DNA of 64,000 nt from Sphingomonas sp. LR60 (GTDB taxonomy: Bacteria > Pseudomonadota > Alphaproteobacteria > Sphingomonadales > Sphingomonadaceae): contig NZ_JASPFK010000001.1 of the NCBI RefSeq assembly GCF_036855935.1, forward strand, positions 1,986,501-2,050,500, given 5' to 3'. Of this stretch, positions 39,079 to 48,374 are shown in pieces. Each line of letters starts with the position of its first letter. The first letter of the stretch is position 1. The notes below the pieces were generated by a model that saw nothing but the letters and a program-made list of their open reading frames with translations, had not been told where the DNA came from and searched no databases. The position numbers and the translations under genes are program-made.

Positions 39079-40428
39079 ATGTCCGACTTCGACTACGACC
39101 TTTTCGTCATCGGTGCAGGTTCCGGCGGCACGCGCGCCGCGCGCGTCTCGGCAGCGCACGGCGCGAAGGTGGCGGTGGCGGAGGAGTATCGCGTCGGCGG
39201 CACCTGCGTGATCCGCGGCTGCGTCCCCAAAAAGCTGCTCGTCTACGGCGCGCACTTTGCCGAGGACCTGCGCGACGCGCGTCACTTTGGCTGGGACGTG
39301 CCCGACGATTGCGCCTTCAGCTGGCCGCGACTGCGCGACAATGTGATGAAGGAGGTGGACCGCATCAACACCGCCTACACCACCACGATCGAAAGCTCGG
39401 GCGCGGAGATCATCCACCAGCGCGCGACCGTCTCCGGGCCGAACGAAGTCACACTCGCCGACGGCACGAAGAAGACCGCCAAGACGATCCTGATCGCGGT
39501 CGGCGCGCATCCTGCAATTCCCGACTGCCCCGGCCACGAACACGGCATCACCTCGAACGAGGCGTTCCATCTCGACGGCATTCCCAAGCGCATCCTGATC
39601 GCGGGCGCGGGCTATATCGCCAATGAATTCGCGGGCATCTTCCATCAACTTGGCGCGCACGTCATCCTGATGAACCGCACCAAGGAGATCCTGCGCGGCT
39701 ACGATCTGCAGATCCGCGACCGGCTACTGCAGATCAGCATGATGAAAGGTCTCGAATTCCGCTTCGACGCCGCTTTCCAGGGCATCGACAAGGGCGACGA
39801 CGGCTGCCTGACCGTCCACATGTCGAACCACGAGCCGGTCACCGTCGACCTCGTGATGTTCGCCACCGGGCGAAAGCCCAACACCCGCGGCCTGGGGCTC
39901 GAAACCGCAGGCGTCGAACTCGACGATCACGGCGCGATTACGGTCGACGACGACAATCGCTCGACCTGCGCGTCGATCTACGCGGTCGGCGACGTCACCA
40001 ACCGCATCCAGCTCACCCCGATCGCGATCCGCGAGGGGCAGGCGTTCGCCGACAATATGTACGGCGGCAAGGCCACCAAGGTGGATTACGAATGCGTCCC
40101 CTCGGCAGTGTTCAGCCACCCGCCGCTCGCCGGCGTCGGGCTGACCGAGGCACAGGCACGGCAGAAGCTCGGTTCGGTGAAGGTCTATTCGTCGGACTTC
40201 CGCCCGATGAAGAACGTGCTGGCGGGCCGCGACGAGCGCGCGCTCTACAAGATGGTCTGCGACGGCGAGACCGACCGCGTCGTCGGCATCCACATGATCG
40301 GCCCGGACGTGCCCGAGATCATCCAGGCCGCCGCAGTCGCGGTGAAAGCCGGGCTGACCAAGGCGCAGTTCGACGCGACGGTCGCGCTGCATCCGACGAT
40401 GGCGGAGGAATTGGTGCTGCTGAAGTAA
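39079..40428 (+). CDS. gor: Glutathione-disulfide reductase
   Basis: FAD/NADPH enzyme, 449 aa, that regenerates glutathione. FAD site DLFVIGAGSGGTRAAR, redox disulfide in GGTCVIRGCVPKKLLVYG, NADPH site ILIAGAGYIANEFAG, and the C-terminal His-Glu pair in ALHPTMAEELVLL. ATG at 39079; an in-frame start upstream in the repeat is rejected. Confidence 0.94.
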   Translation: MSDFDYDLFVIGAGSGGTRAARVSAAHGAKVAVAEEYRVGGTCVIRGCVPKKLLVYGAHFAEDLRDARHFGWDVPDDCAFSWPRLRDNVMKEVDRINTAYTTTIESSGAEIIHQRATVSGPNEVTLADGTKKTAKTILIAVGAHPAIPDCPGHEHGITSNEAFHLDGIPKRILIAGAGYIANEFAGIFHQLGAHVILMNRTKEILRGYDLQIRDRLLQISMMKGLEFRFDAAFQGIDKGDDGCLTVHMSNHEPVTVDLVMFATGRKPNTRGLGLETAGVELDDHGAITVDDDNRSTCASIYAVGDVTNRIQLTPIAIREGQAFADNMYGGKATKVDYECVPSAVFSHPPLAGVGLTEAQARQKLGSVKVYSSDFRPMKNVLAGRDERALYKMVCDGETDRVVGIHMIGPDVPEIIQAAAVAVKAGLTKAQFDATVALHPTMAEELVLLK

Positions 40429-40469
40429 ACCGTCATCGCGCTCGCTCCTCCGGCATCCCCGCCCCCTTT

Positions 40470-40563
40470 CGTCATCCCCGCGTAGGCGGGGATCCAGACG
40501 CGAAGGTCTTCGCAAGGGTCGCACCGTCAGCGTTTCTGGATTCCCGCCGTCGCGGGAATGACA
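40470..40563. repeat. 95-bp palindromic repeat, copy 3
   Basis: Starts CGTCATCCCCGCGTAGGCGG and ends CGCGGGAATGACA. The core keeps GCACCGTCAGCGTTTCTGG. It lies between the convergent gor and thioesterase genes. Confidence 0.83.
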
Positions 40564-40573
40564 AAGGCGCCGA

Positions 40574-41044
40574 TCACCCCACGCCGCCACGCCCCGCCGC
40601 GATCACCGCCGCCGTCATCCGCGCGAGGCACACCAGCCGCTCCGCCTCGTCGGTCACGCGGATCGTCCAAACCTGCGACGACCGCCCCCGCGCCTCGCTG
40701 ATCGCGGTGGCATAGACGAAGCCTTCGCCGACCGGCCGCAGATGGTTGGCGTTGATCTCCATCCCCACCGCGGCCGACTGCGCAGGATCGAGCGTCGCCA
40801 TCGCCGCGACCGACGCGACCGTCTCGGCCAGCGCGACCGATGCGCCGCCGTGCAACCGCCCGTACGGCTGACGCGTGCGCTGGTCGACCGGCATACGCGC
40901 GCGCAGCCAGTCGTCACCCGAGGCGACGAACTCGATCCCGAGCAGGCCGGGCATCGAACCTGCACAGCCTGCGGTCAGGGCGTCGAGATCAATGGGGAAT
41001 GCCAGATGCTCACGCAGTATCTCCGAACGGCAGGATGGTTTCAT
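40574..41044 (-). CDS. PaaI-family hotdog thioesterase
   Basis: A 156-aa hotdog-fold acyl-CoA thioesterase. Features are PYGRLHGGASVALAETVASVAAM (HGG motif with helix) and VGMEINANHLRPVGEGFVYATA. ATG at 41044 overlaps the upstream gene by 35 bases; a later start is possible. The substrate is unknown. Confidence 0.86.
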   Translation of the reverse strand: MKPSCRSEILREHLAFPIDLDALTAGCAGSMPGLLGIEFVASGDDWLRARMPVDQRTRQPYGRLHGGASVALAETVASVAAMATLDPAQSAAVGMEINANHLRPVGEGFVYATAISEARGRSSQVWTIRVTDEAERLVCLARMTAAVIAAGRGGVG

Positions 41045-41480
41045 AACGCGCCAGTGCCGGCGCACCCGGCACGATCGCCTTGTGCCGCAACAGAAAGGCG
41101 TGACGAACGATCTCGGCCTGCTGCTCCAGGCCATAGCGTTCCAGCCGCCAGCCGGGACGGATCGCATAATCATAGCGGCAGAACGGATGCCGCTTAAGCG
41201 GCAGGAAGATGCCACGCTGATGCTGCCAGATGTGGCACATCTCGTGGATGAACAGCCCCTGTCGATCGAGCGCGGCGGCACCGAAATCCTCGCACCACAG
41301 GTCGCCGTGCGGATGAAAGTGGATGCAGCCGCGCGGAGCCATCACCACGTCACGCGGCTGGAAGAATGCCCATTTCCGATTGGCCAGCCGCACCGCCGCA
41401 TAGTCGATGGCATCGCCGTACATCGACCGTGCCAGCGCGACCTCCGCATCCGTCAGGAATCGCTGGCCCTTTATACCCAT
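41010..41480 (-). CDS. 'Vgr related' protein with HExxH motif
   Basis: A 156-aa protein of a group that I recall being labelled 'vgr related' in sphingomonads. A zinc-metallopeptidase-like HEMCH (LFIHEMCHIWQHQRG) lies at about residue 80, after a His-rich stretch (CIHFHPHGDLWCEDFG) and before RHPFCRYDY. No signal peptide. A peptidase role is suggested by HExxH only. It overlaps both flanking genes in an apparent operon. Confidence 0.75.
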   Translation of the reverse strand: MGIKGQRFLTDAEVALARSMYGDAIDYAAVRLANRKWAFFQPRDVVMAPRGCIHFHPHGDLWCEDFGAAALDRQGLFIHEMCHIWQHQRGIFLPLKRHPFCRYDYAIRPGWRLERYGLEQQAEIVRHAFLLRHKAIVPGAPALARYETILPFGDTA

Positions 41481-41758
41481 AGCTCCGCGAGCAGCGTGAT
41501 CGGGCTCGTTCCGATGCGCTGGTGACAGGAACGCTCAAGCCACACGACCGACAGCCCGCCGAGCACCACCGGAAAGGCAATGCCCAGCGCCGCGATCATG
41601 TCGATCGTCTCGCGGTCGCCAAAATGAAGCACGATCAATGCAGTGATCGCCGCGACCACTAGCTCGGTCAGCAGCGTCAAGACGAACCCGAGGACCGCCG
41701 GCGCCCCGCTCCACCGATCGGCCAGTGGGCGAAATCCGGGCTCACTCCGGTGCGACAT
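41471..41758 (-). CDS. Small inner-membrane protein
   Basis: A 95-aa protein with two hydrophobic segments: APAVLGFVLTLLTELVVAAITALIVL and MIAALGIAFPVVLGGLSVVWL. Short N- and C-terminal tails. It overlaps the PCu(A)C gene by 17 bases upstream and the HExxH gene by 10 bases downstream. Family not recognised. Confidence 0.72.
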   Translation of the reverse strand: MSHRSEPGFRPLADRWSGAPAVLGFVLTLLTELVVAAITALIVLHFGDRETIDMIAALGIAFPVVLGGLSVVWLERSCHQRIGTSPITLLAELWV

Positions 41759-42179
41759 CGCCCGCCGCGATCACCTTCGCCTCGACCTGCGTCGCCGCAC
41801 CATCTGCGAAGCGCAATGTCAGCGGCAGGCGCGATCCCGGCGTCACCGTGTGCGGTACGTCGAACAGCATCACGTGCCGCCCGCCCGGCGCGAACGCGAC
41901 ATCGGTCTTGGCCGGCACCGGCACGTTCGCCAGCGACTCCATCGTCACCATCCCGTTCGCGGTCATCTTGCTGCCGTGCATTTCGGCGCGCGAGACGCCT
42001 GGCGCTTCGACGCGCACGAGCGTGGTGTCCTTCATCCCGCCGCGCAGCGCGAAATAGCCCGCCGCCGGCCGCCCCGGCACCGCCGCCAGCCGGACATAGC
42101 CATCGTTCGCCACCGGTGCGGCGCTCTGCGCCGAACATCCCGCCACGAAGATCGAACCTGCCAATATCAAGCGGCGCAT
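41742..42179 (-). CDS. PCu(A)C copper chaperone, lipoprotein-like
   Basis: A 145-aa periplasmic copper(I) chaperone. It has a signal with lipobox (LILAGSIFVAGC) and the PCu(A)C ligands RAEMHGSKMTANGMVTM then GGRHVMLFDV (His, Met, His, Met). It delivers copper to cytochrome oxidase CuA or CuB sites in known cases. Start at MRRLILAG with GGGGA eight bases upstream; earlier Mets exist. Confidence 0.88.
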   Translation of the reverse strand: MRRLILAGSIFVAGCSAQSAAPVANDGYVRLAAVPGRPAAGYFALRGGMKDTTLVRVEAPGVSRAEMHGSKMTANGMVTMESLANVPVPAKTDVAFAPGGRHVMLFDVPHTVTPGSRLPLTLRFADGAATQVEAKVIAAGDVAPE

Positions 42180-42278
42180 GACCATTTTCCCCATCCGACG
42201 CATGGATGTACGGTCGCCCATCGACGCGGGCAAGCGCCGTCGGCTTCGACCTTTTTCGACTAGCCGCGTGTCGCCCGG

Positions 42279-44696
42279 TCACTTGTTGCGCCGCGCATCC
42301 GCATTCTTGGTGCGCAGCGTCGGCGCGGCCGCGGCGGGATCGTCGGGCCAAGGATGACGCGGATAACGGCCGCGCATCTCGCGCGCGACATCGCGCCAGC
42401 TCCCCTGCCAGAAGCCGGGCAGATCGCGGGTCGTCTGGATCGGTCGTCCGGCCGGCGAGGTAAGCGACAGCACCAGCGGCACCCGCCGCTCGCCGACCAC
42501 CGGATGCTCGCCCAGCCCGAACAACGCCTGTACGCGCAACTCGACCGTCGGCCCGGCCTCGGCACCATAATCGATCGCGTGCGTCGATCCGGCCGGGCTG
42601 GTGAAGTCGGCCGGCGCCAGTCGGTCGATCTGGCGCAGGGCATCCCAGCCGAGCAACGTGCGCAGCGCCTCGGTCAACGCGCCCGGCGGGATCGCATCGA
42701 GCCGCCGCCGCCCGGCGACCAGCGCCGGGAGCCATTCGTCCAGCCGCTCGACCAGCGCTTCATCGTTGAGCGGCACCCCGGCATAGGCCGCGCGCGTTCG
42801 CAGCGCCCGCGCCCCCTCCGACCACGGCAGCAGATCGACGCCGTGAGCCCGCACCCCCTCGATCAGCGCCGCCGCCACTGTCGCCGGGTCTGCCTGGCTG
42901 TCCAGCCCGCTCGACACGCGGATCGCGCCGATCCGCCGCTCGCGCAATGGCTGGACGCCGCCTGTTGCCGGATCGAACACCGCGGTACGCCGCGTTTCGA
43001 TCCGCTCGGCGAACAGCGCCTCGAGCTCATCCGCCTCGATCGCGGCACCCGAGAGGATGCGCGCGCCCGCCGCCATGCCCTGCGTTTCCGCGACCGCCAG
43101 CCATTCGGCCCGCGCCAACGATGAGGTCGCATCGAGCCGGAACCCCCGCCCGCCCGCCGAGACCCAGCGCTCGCCGCTCGCATCACGCCGCCGCGCGACG
43201 CGATCGGGAAAGGCCAGCGCGACGCACGCCGCGATCGTATCGCCACTGCCTTCGCGACCCGCCATCGCCGCCCAGCGCTTCGCCAGCGCCCTCGCACTCT
43301 CCGCCTTGGGCGAGCGATCGCCACGCCAGCGTCGCAGCCGGAGTTCGAGGTCGGCATCCTGCCCGCCCAGCCCGCGCTCCTGCAACAGCACTGCGATCTC
43401 CGCCGCCAGCCGTTTGTCGCCCGCGCTGAGCAGCATGTGCGCCAGCCGCGGTGTCATCGGCAGCCGTGCGATCCGGCGACCATGCGCCGTCGGCCGCCCA
43501 TACTCGTCGATCGCTCCCAGCCCGAGCAGTCGGGCGCGCGCTTCATTGATCGCCACTTCCGGCGGCGGGTCGATCCATCGGAGCGCACGTGGATCGGCGA
43601 CGCCCCACAAGGCGCACGCCAGCACCAGCGCCGACAGATCGGCCTCGAGGATCTCGGGCGGGTCGAAGCGTGGGATGCCCGCCGTCGCGGCCGCTTCCCA
43701 CAAGCGATAGGCCACGCCCGGCGACTGCCGTGCCGCGCGGCCGGCGCGCTGGGTCGCCGCGGCCTGGCTCGCGCGCTCGGTCACCAGCCGGGTCATGCCG
43801 GCGGCGCGATCGTAGCGGGGACGGCGTGCCAGTCCGCTGTCGATCACCACGCGGATGCCGTCGAGCGTCAGGCTCGTCTCCGCGATCGAGGTCGCGAGCA
43901 CCAGCTTGCGTGCGCCATCGGGTTCGCCGCGGATCGCCGCGCGCTGCGCCGCCGGATCCAGACTGCCGTGCAGACGGTGCAGGCGCACGCCGGGCAGGTC
44001 GCCGATCCGCTCGGCAGTGCGCTCGATCTCGGCGACGCCGGGCAGGAAGGCGAGCACCCCGCCCAATTCCTCGGCCAGCGCGCGCCGGACGGCCGCCGCC
44101 ATCGCATCCTCGATCCGCGCCTCGGCGGCCCGGCCAATATGCCGCAGTTCCAGCGGGTGGCTACGCCCCTCGCTCTCGATCACCGGCGCATCGTCCATCA
44201 GCGCGGCGAACCGCGCGCCATCCAGCGTCGCGGACATCGCCACCACGCGAAGGTCGGGCCGCAGCCCGGCCTGGGCATCGAGCGCCAGCGCCAGCCCGAA
44301 ATCGCCGTCTAGGCTACGCTCGTGCACTTCGTCGAACAGGATCGCCGACACGCCGGTCAGCTCCGGATCGTCCTGCAACCGTGCTGTCAGGATGCCCTCG
44401 GTCACGACGGTGACCCGCGTCGCCGCCGAGCGTTTGGTGTCGAGCCGCGTCGCATAGCCGAAGGTGCGCCCGACCGGCTCGTCCGCCTGCGCCGCCATCC
44501 GCTCGGCCGCGGCGCGCGCGGCGAGCCGGCGCGGGCTGGTGACCAACACCTCGCCCGTGCACCACGCTTCACCGATCAGCGCGGGCGCCACCGCGGTGGT
44601 CTTGCCCGCCCCCGGCGGCGCGACCAGCACCGCCGACGACCGCTCGCGCAAGGTGGCGAGCAGGTCGGGCAGCACGGCATGGATCGGCAACGACGT
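42279..44696 (-). CDS. hrpB: ATP-dependent RNA helicase HrpB
   Basis: DEAH-box helicase, 805 aa. Walker A APPGAGKTTAV, DEVH in LFDEVHERSLDGD, SAT in VVAMSATLDG, then the helicase C domain (VIDSGLARRPRYD, QRAGRAARQSPGVAYRLW with the QRxGRA motif), HA2 region and the HrpB C-terminal domain. GTG start at 44696 (TSLPIHAVLPDLLA) gives the usual beginning; a start at 44747 is possible. Physiological RNA target unknown. Confidence 0.93.
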   Translation of the reverse strand, partial: TSLPIHAVLPDLLATLRERSSAVLVAPPGAGKTTAVAPALIGEAWCTGEVLVTSPRRLAARAAAERMAAQADEPVGRTFGYATRLDTKRSAATRVTVVTEGILTARLQDDPELTGVSAILFDEVHERSLDGDFGLALALDAQAGLRPDLRVVAMSATLDGARFAALMDDAPVIESEGRSHPLELRHIGRAAEARIEDAMAAAVRRALAEELGGVLAFLPGVAEIERTAERIGDLPGVRLHRLHGSLDPAAQRAAIRGEPDGARKLVLATSIAETSLTLDGIRVVIDSGLARRPRYDRAAGMTRLVTERASQAAATQRAGRAARQSPGVAYRLWEAAATAGIPRFDPPEILEADLSALVLACALWGVADPRALRWIDPPPEVAINEARARLLGLGAIDEYGRPTAHGRRIARLPMTPRLAHMLLSAGDKRLAAEIAVLLQERGLGGQDADLELRLRRWRGDRSPKAESARALAKRWAAMAGREGSGDTIAACVALAFPDRVARRRDASGERWVSAGGRGFRLDATSSLARAEWLAVAETQGMAAGARILSGAAIEADELEALFAERIETRRTAVFDPATGGVQPLRERRIGAIRVSSGLDSQADPATVAAALIEGVRAHGVDLLPWSEGARALRTRAAYAGVPLNDEALVERLDEWLPALVAGRRRLDAIPPGALTEALRTLLGWDALRQIDRLAPADFTSPAGSTHAIDYGAEAGPTVELRVQALFGLGEHPVVGERRVPLVLSLTSPAGRPIQTTRDLPGFWQGSWRDVAREMRGRYPRHPWPDDPAAAAPTLRTKNADARRNK

Positions 44697-44751
44697 CACG
44701 CGCGGGTCTGTGACAGATCGCCACGCGGTTGAGAACCGTTGCCCCACACAC

Positions 44752-44883
44752 CGTCGTCCCTGCGCAGGCGGGGGCCTATGGCTGCAGAGTGAGAGTAAGA
44801 CGCTGACACAAAGGCGACGCGCCCGTGTCCAAGGTTAAATCCTGACGACAAAGACATAGGCCCCTGCCTGCGCAGGGGCGACG
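44752..44883. repeat. Large inverted repeat between kinase and hrpB genes
   Basis: Left arm CGTCGTCCCTGCGCAGGCGG (plus GGGCCTATG) and right arm CATAGGCCCCTGCCTGCGCA (plus GGGGCGACG) are reverse complements with a single bulge, with a 74-base loop. Another palindrome family. It covers the whole 140-base gap. Confidence 0.82.
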
Positions 44884-44885
44884 CC

Positions 44886-45884
44886 TTACACCCCCGCCGT
44901 GATCGCCTTCAAATCGACGATCGGCCGGGCGCCGAAATGCTGGATCACCTCGGCTGCGCAGATCGCGCCGAGCGTCAGCGACGCCTCCAGCGACTTGCCC
45001 TGCGCCTGCCCGTGGAGGAAGCCCGCCGCGAACAGATCGCCCGCGCCGGTCGTGTCGACCACCTTGTCGATCGGCTGCGCCGGAACCACGACACGCTCAC
45101 CGCCAGCGACCGCCATCGCCCCGCGCTCGGCCAGCGTGACGACGACCAGCGGCACCTTTCCCTGCACCGCTGCGACCGCCGCATCGACCGTATCGGTCTG
45201 CGTCAGGAACATGATCTCGGTCTCATTGGCGAACAGCACGTCGATCAGCCCCTGATCGATCAGCGCGTGGAAGGCGTCACGGTGGCGGTCGATCACGAAC
45301 TCGGCCGACAGCGTGAAGGCGACCTTGCGCCCCGCCCCGCGCGCGATGTCGATCGCGGCGCGCATCGCGGCGCGCGGCTCTTCGGGGTCCCACAGATAGC
45401 CTTCAAGATACAGATAGCGCGCATCGGCGATCAGCCCGGCGTCCAGCGCCTCGGCCGGCAGATAGTGCGACGCGCCCAGGAACGTATTCATCGTGCGCTG
45501 CCCGTCGGGCGTCACGAAGATCAGGCAGCGGCCGGTCGTCGGTGCACCGGCGCGCGATGCCGTGTCGAACCGGATGCCCGCCGCGCGGATATCATGCGCG
45601 AACACCTCGCCGAGCTGATCGTCGGCGACCTGCCCGAGGAACGCGCACTGGCTGCCCAGCGCCGCCATCCCGGCGATCGTGTTCGCGGCCGACCCGCCCG
45701 AAACCTCCTGCCCCGGCCCCATCTTCGCATAAAGCGCGTCGGCTTCCTCCGGCGAGAAAACCAGCGCCATCGCGCCCTTGGTCATGCCGTTATCGGCGAT
45801 GAACGCGTCGGTAGCGGGCGAGAGGATGTCGACGATGGCATTGCCGATCGCGACCACGTCATAGCGGGGTTCGGTCAAGATCAC
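44886..45884 (-). CDS. PfkB-family kinase, adenosine kinase-like
   Basis: A 332-aa ribokinase-fold kinase. AIGNAIVDILSPATDAF at the N terminus, GGSAANTIAGMAALG (substrate site), and VDTTGAGDLFAAGFLHG with the GAGD anion hole and catalytic Asp. The style fits the adenosine kinase/sugar kinase branch of Alphaproteobacteria. Start is uncertain: GTG at 45884 or TTG at 45878, both after AGGA. Confidence 0.88.
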   Translation of the reverse strand: MILTEPRYDVVAIGNAIVDILSPATDAFIADNGMTKGAMALVFSPEEADALYAKMGPGQEVSGGSAANTIAGMAALGSQCAFLGQVADDQLGEVFAHDIRAAGIRFDTASRAGAPTTGRCLIFVTPDGQRTMNTFLGASHYLPAEALDAGLIADARYLYLEGYLWDPEEPRAAMRAAIDIARGAGRKVAFTLSAEFVIDRHRDAFHALIDQGLIDVLFANETEIMFLTQTDTVDAAVAAVQGKVPLVVVTLAERGAMAVAGGERVVVPAQPIDKVVDTTGAGDLFAAGFLHGQAQGKSLEASLTLGAICAAEVIQHFGARPIVDLKAITAGV

Positions 45885-45965
45885 GGTTCCTGGCAGCGGG
45901 GAAAGCGCCCGACTAGAGCGCGGTCGCGGCTTGCGCAACGGCCAAGCGAGGCGCATCGCACGACG

Positions 45966-46634
45966 ATGGTGCGCGCATTCTGGCTTTCGGTGCAGCAACT
46001 CGGCGACCCTGCGATCCTGCGCGTGCTCGCCCTGTCGCTGGCGATCACGCTCGGTGTCTTCGTCGTGCTGGGCGCGGGCGCGTGGTGGTTGATCGACACC
46101 GCGCTGAATGGCGTGAGCTGGCATGGGACGCTTGCCGGAGTAGCGGCCACGGCGCTGACGTTGCTCGGCGGATGGCTGCTGTTCCGCGCGGTGGCGATGC
46201 TGGTCGTCGGACTGTTCGCCGACACGATCGTCGAGGCGGTCGAGCGGCGGCATTATCCGCAGGCGTTGACCAGCGCGCACGCCGTATCGCTGGCGCGCGG
46301 ATTGCGGATGGGGCTCGCGTCGGCCGCACGGTTCATCGCGGTCAACCTGCTCGCCGCGCCGGTGTATATCGGATTGCTCGTCACCGGCGTCGGCACCGCG
46401 GCAGCCTTCTTCGTCGTCAATGGCTGGCTGCTTGGCCGCGATCTCGGCGAAATGGTCGCGGCGCGTCATCTGCCGGCTGCGGCGATGCGAGACTGGCGCG
46501 CGGCGACCGCCGGTCGGCGCTTCGCGCTGGGGCTTGCCGCGACCGGGCTGTTCGTGGTTCCGCTCCTCAACATCCTCGCGCCCGTGCTGGGCGCGGCGAT
46601 GGCGACGCACCTATTCCACGGAACCCGCCGATGA
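45966..46634 (+). CDS. EI24/CysZ-like membrane protein
   Basis: A 222-aa protein with about four to six hydrophobic helices (LALSLAITLGVFVVLGAGAWWLI, LAPVLGAAMATHLF) and the EI24 domain pattern RRHYPQALT then MGLASAARFIAVNLLA and GRDLGEMVAARH. The family includes the sulfate importer CysZ. ATG at 45966, directly divergent from the kinase. It overlaps the next gene by four bases. Confidence 0.83.
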   Translation: MVRAFWLSVQQLGDPAILRVLALSLAITLGVFVVLGAGAWWLIDTALNGVSWHGTLAGVAATALTLLGGWLLFRAVAMLVVGLFADTIVEAVERRHYPQALTSAHAVSLARGLRMGLASAARFIAVNLLAAPVYIGLLVTGVGTAAAFFVVNGWLLGRDLGEMVAARHLPAAAMRDWRAATAGRRFALGLAATGLFVVPLLNILAPVLGAAMATHLFHGTRR

Positions 46635-47005
46635 AGCCTTTAGCCTCCGCCGCGCTGCTGCTTCTGCCCGTGCTCGCCGGATGTGCGACCACTACCGCAC
46701 AGCGTCCCGCAGTCGCGCGTGCGGTCCCGGTCGCGCTGCCGACGCTCGGGCTGGAGGCGGTAATGGGGCAGGATGCCGCACAATTGACGCGCAGCTTCGG
46801 ACAACCCGACGCCGACGTTCGAGAAGGGACGGCGCGCAAGCTGCAGTTCTCGAGCGCGATCTGCATCCTCGACGCCTATCTCTATCCCACCGCCGCTCGC
46901 GCCGAGCCGCGCGTCACCTGGGTCGACGCACGACAGCGCGATGGCAGCAGCATCGATCGCGCCAGTTGCGTCGCCGCGCTCACCCGCCGGACAGGCGGCC
47001 GATAG
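46631..47005 (+). CDS. Hypothetical lipoprotein
   Basis: A 124-aa protein with lipobox signal (MKPLASAALLLLPVLAGC), then QDAAQLTRSFGQPDADVREGTARKLQFSS. The FGQPDADVREG...W/LQFS pattern resembles small SmpA/BamE-like outer-membrane modules. Two further cysteines could pair. The ATG overlaps the EI24 stop (ATGA), so co-expressed. Confidence 0.75.
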   Translation: MKPLASAALLLLPVLAGCATTTAQRPAVARAVPVALPTLGLEAVMGQDAAQLTRSFGQPDADVREGTARKLQFSSAICILDAYLYPTAARAEPRVTWVDARQRDGSSIDRASCVAALTRRTGGR

Positions 47006-47072
47006 CGCAAACATCGTCGTTGAGCGCGCGCGCTACTGCCGCTAGCATGCGGAAAACGGGTGGGGATTCGTG

Positions 47073-48374
47073 ATGGCACCGGCGCAGCTCAGCGTCCTCT
47101 TCTTCATGCAGCTGTTCGCGATCGTTGCGGTATCTCGCGGCGTCGGATGGCTGGCGAAACGCTATCTCGGCCAACCGCAGGTCGTCGGAGAGATGATCGC
47201 GGGGGTGCTGCTCGGGCCGTCACTGCTCGGGCTGCTCGCGCCCGAATGGCAGACGTTGCTGTTCCCGAAGGAGACGCGGGGGCTCCTCTATGCCGTCGCG
47301 CAACTCGGCGTCGGGCTGTACATGTTCATCGTCGGGCTCGGCTTCCGCGCCGATCATTTCCGCAGCAACGCACGCAGCGCCACCGCCGTCTCGCTGTCGG
47401 GAATGCTCGCGCCGTTCGCGGTCGCGGTCGTGCTCGCGCCGTGGCTGCGCTCGATCCCCGGGCTGTTCGGCCCGACCGTCACAGCGACGCAGGCCGCCTT
47501 GTTCACCGGCGCATGCATCGCGATCACCGCCTTCCCGATGCTCGCGCGGATCATCCACGAGCGCGGCCTGTCGGGCACGCCGCTCGGCACGCTTTCACTC
47601 TCCTCGGGCGCGATCGACGATGCCGGAGCGTGGACGGTGCTTGCCGTCGTGCTGGCGACCTTCGGTGACGGGGCCGGCGTCGCGATCAAGGCGATCGGTG
47701 GCGCCGCGATCTTCGCGGTCGTGGTGCTGGGCGTCGGACCGCGGCTGCTGCGACCGCTCGGCGCACGCGCCGAGCGCACCGGGGTCGTCGGTCAGACCGA
47801 GACCGGCATTGCGCTGATGCTGTTCCTGCTCGCCGCCTTCGCGATGGATGCAGTCGGGATGCACGCGGTGTTCGGAGGCTTCCTGCTCGGCGTGGCGATG
47901 CCGCGCGGCGCGTTTGCGGAGGGGTTGCGGCGGCAGCTGGAGCCGATGACCGTCCTGCTGCTGCTGCCCTGCTTCTTCACCTTCAGCGGGCTGAACACGC
48001 AACTGGCGCTGGTCGCGGACCCGGCGCTGCTCGTCGTCACGCTGGTCGTGCTCGCCGCGTCGATCGTCGCGAAGGGCGGCGCGTGCTGGGCGGCAGCGCG
48101 GCTGACCGGGCAGGACAATGCCACCGCGCTCGCCGTCGGCGCGCTCATGAACGCGCGCGGGCTGATGGAGCTGATCATCATCAACATCGGGCTGGCGCGC
48201 GGCATGATCGGGCCGGCGCTGTTCTCGATGCTGGTGCTGATGGCGATCGCGACGACCTTGATGACGTCGCCGTTGTTCGAGATTGTCTACGGTCGGAGCG
48301 CCCGCGCGCGCGGTGAATTGGGTGCGCTGGGCGAGGAAGACGCAAAACCCGCTTCGTCTCAGGCGCTCTCCTAG
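47073..48374 (+). CDS. Cation:proton antiporter (CPA2/KefB type), C terminus set by an inserted element
   Basis: A 433-aa antiporter with about 12 helices: YLGQPQVVGEMIAGVLLGPSLLG, TGACIAITAFPMLARIIHERG, SLSSGAIDDAGAWTVLAVVLA (conserved Asp pair), and NARGLMELIIINIGLARG. Start ATG at 47073 with GGGGA upstream; GTG at 47070 possible. The TAG stop (48372-48374) is made by the first bases of a 270-bp inverted-repeat element, so the original C-terminal tail may have been replaced. Confidence 0.91.
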   Translation: MAPAQLSVLFFMQLFAIVAVSRGVGWLAKRYLGQPQVVGEMIAGVLLGPSLLGLLAPEWQTLLFPKETRGLLYAVAQLGVGLYMFIVGLGFRADHFRSNARSATAVSLSGMLAPFAVAVVLAPWLRSIPGLFGPTVTATQAALFTGACIAITAFPMLARIIHERGLSGTPLGTLSLSSGAIDDAGAWTVLAVVLATFGDGAGVAIKAIGGAAIFAVVVLGVGPRLLRPLGARAERTGVVGQTETGIALMLFLLAAFAMDAVGMHAVFGGFLLGVAMPRGAFAEGLRRQLEPMTVLLLLPCFFTFSGLNTQLALVADPALLVVTLVVLAASIVAKGGACWAAARLTGQDNATALAVGALMNARGLMELIIINIGLARGMIGPALFSMLVLMAIATTLMTSPLFEIVYGRSARARGELGALGEEDAKPASSQALS

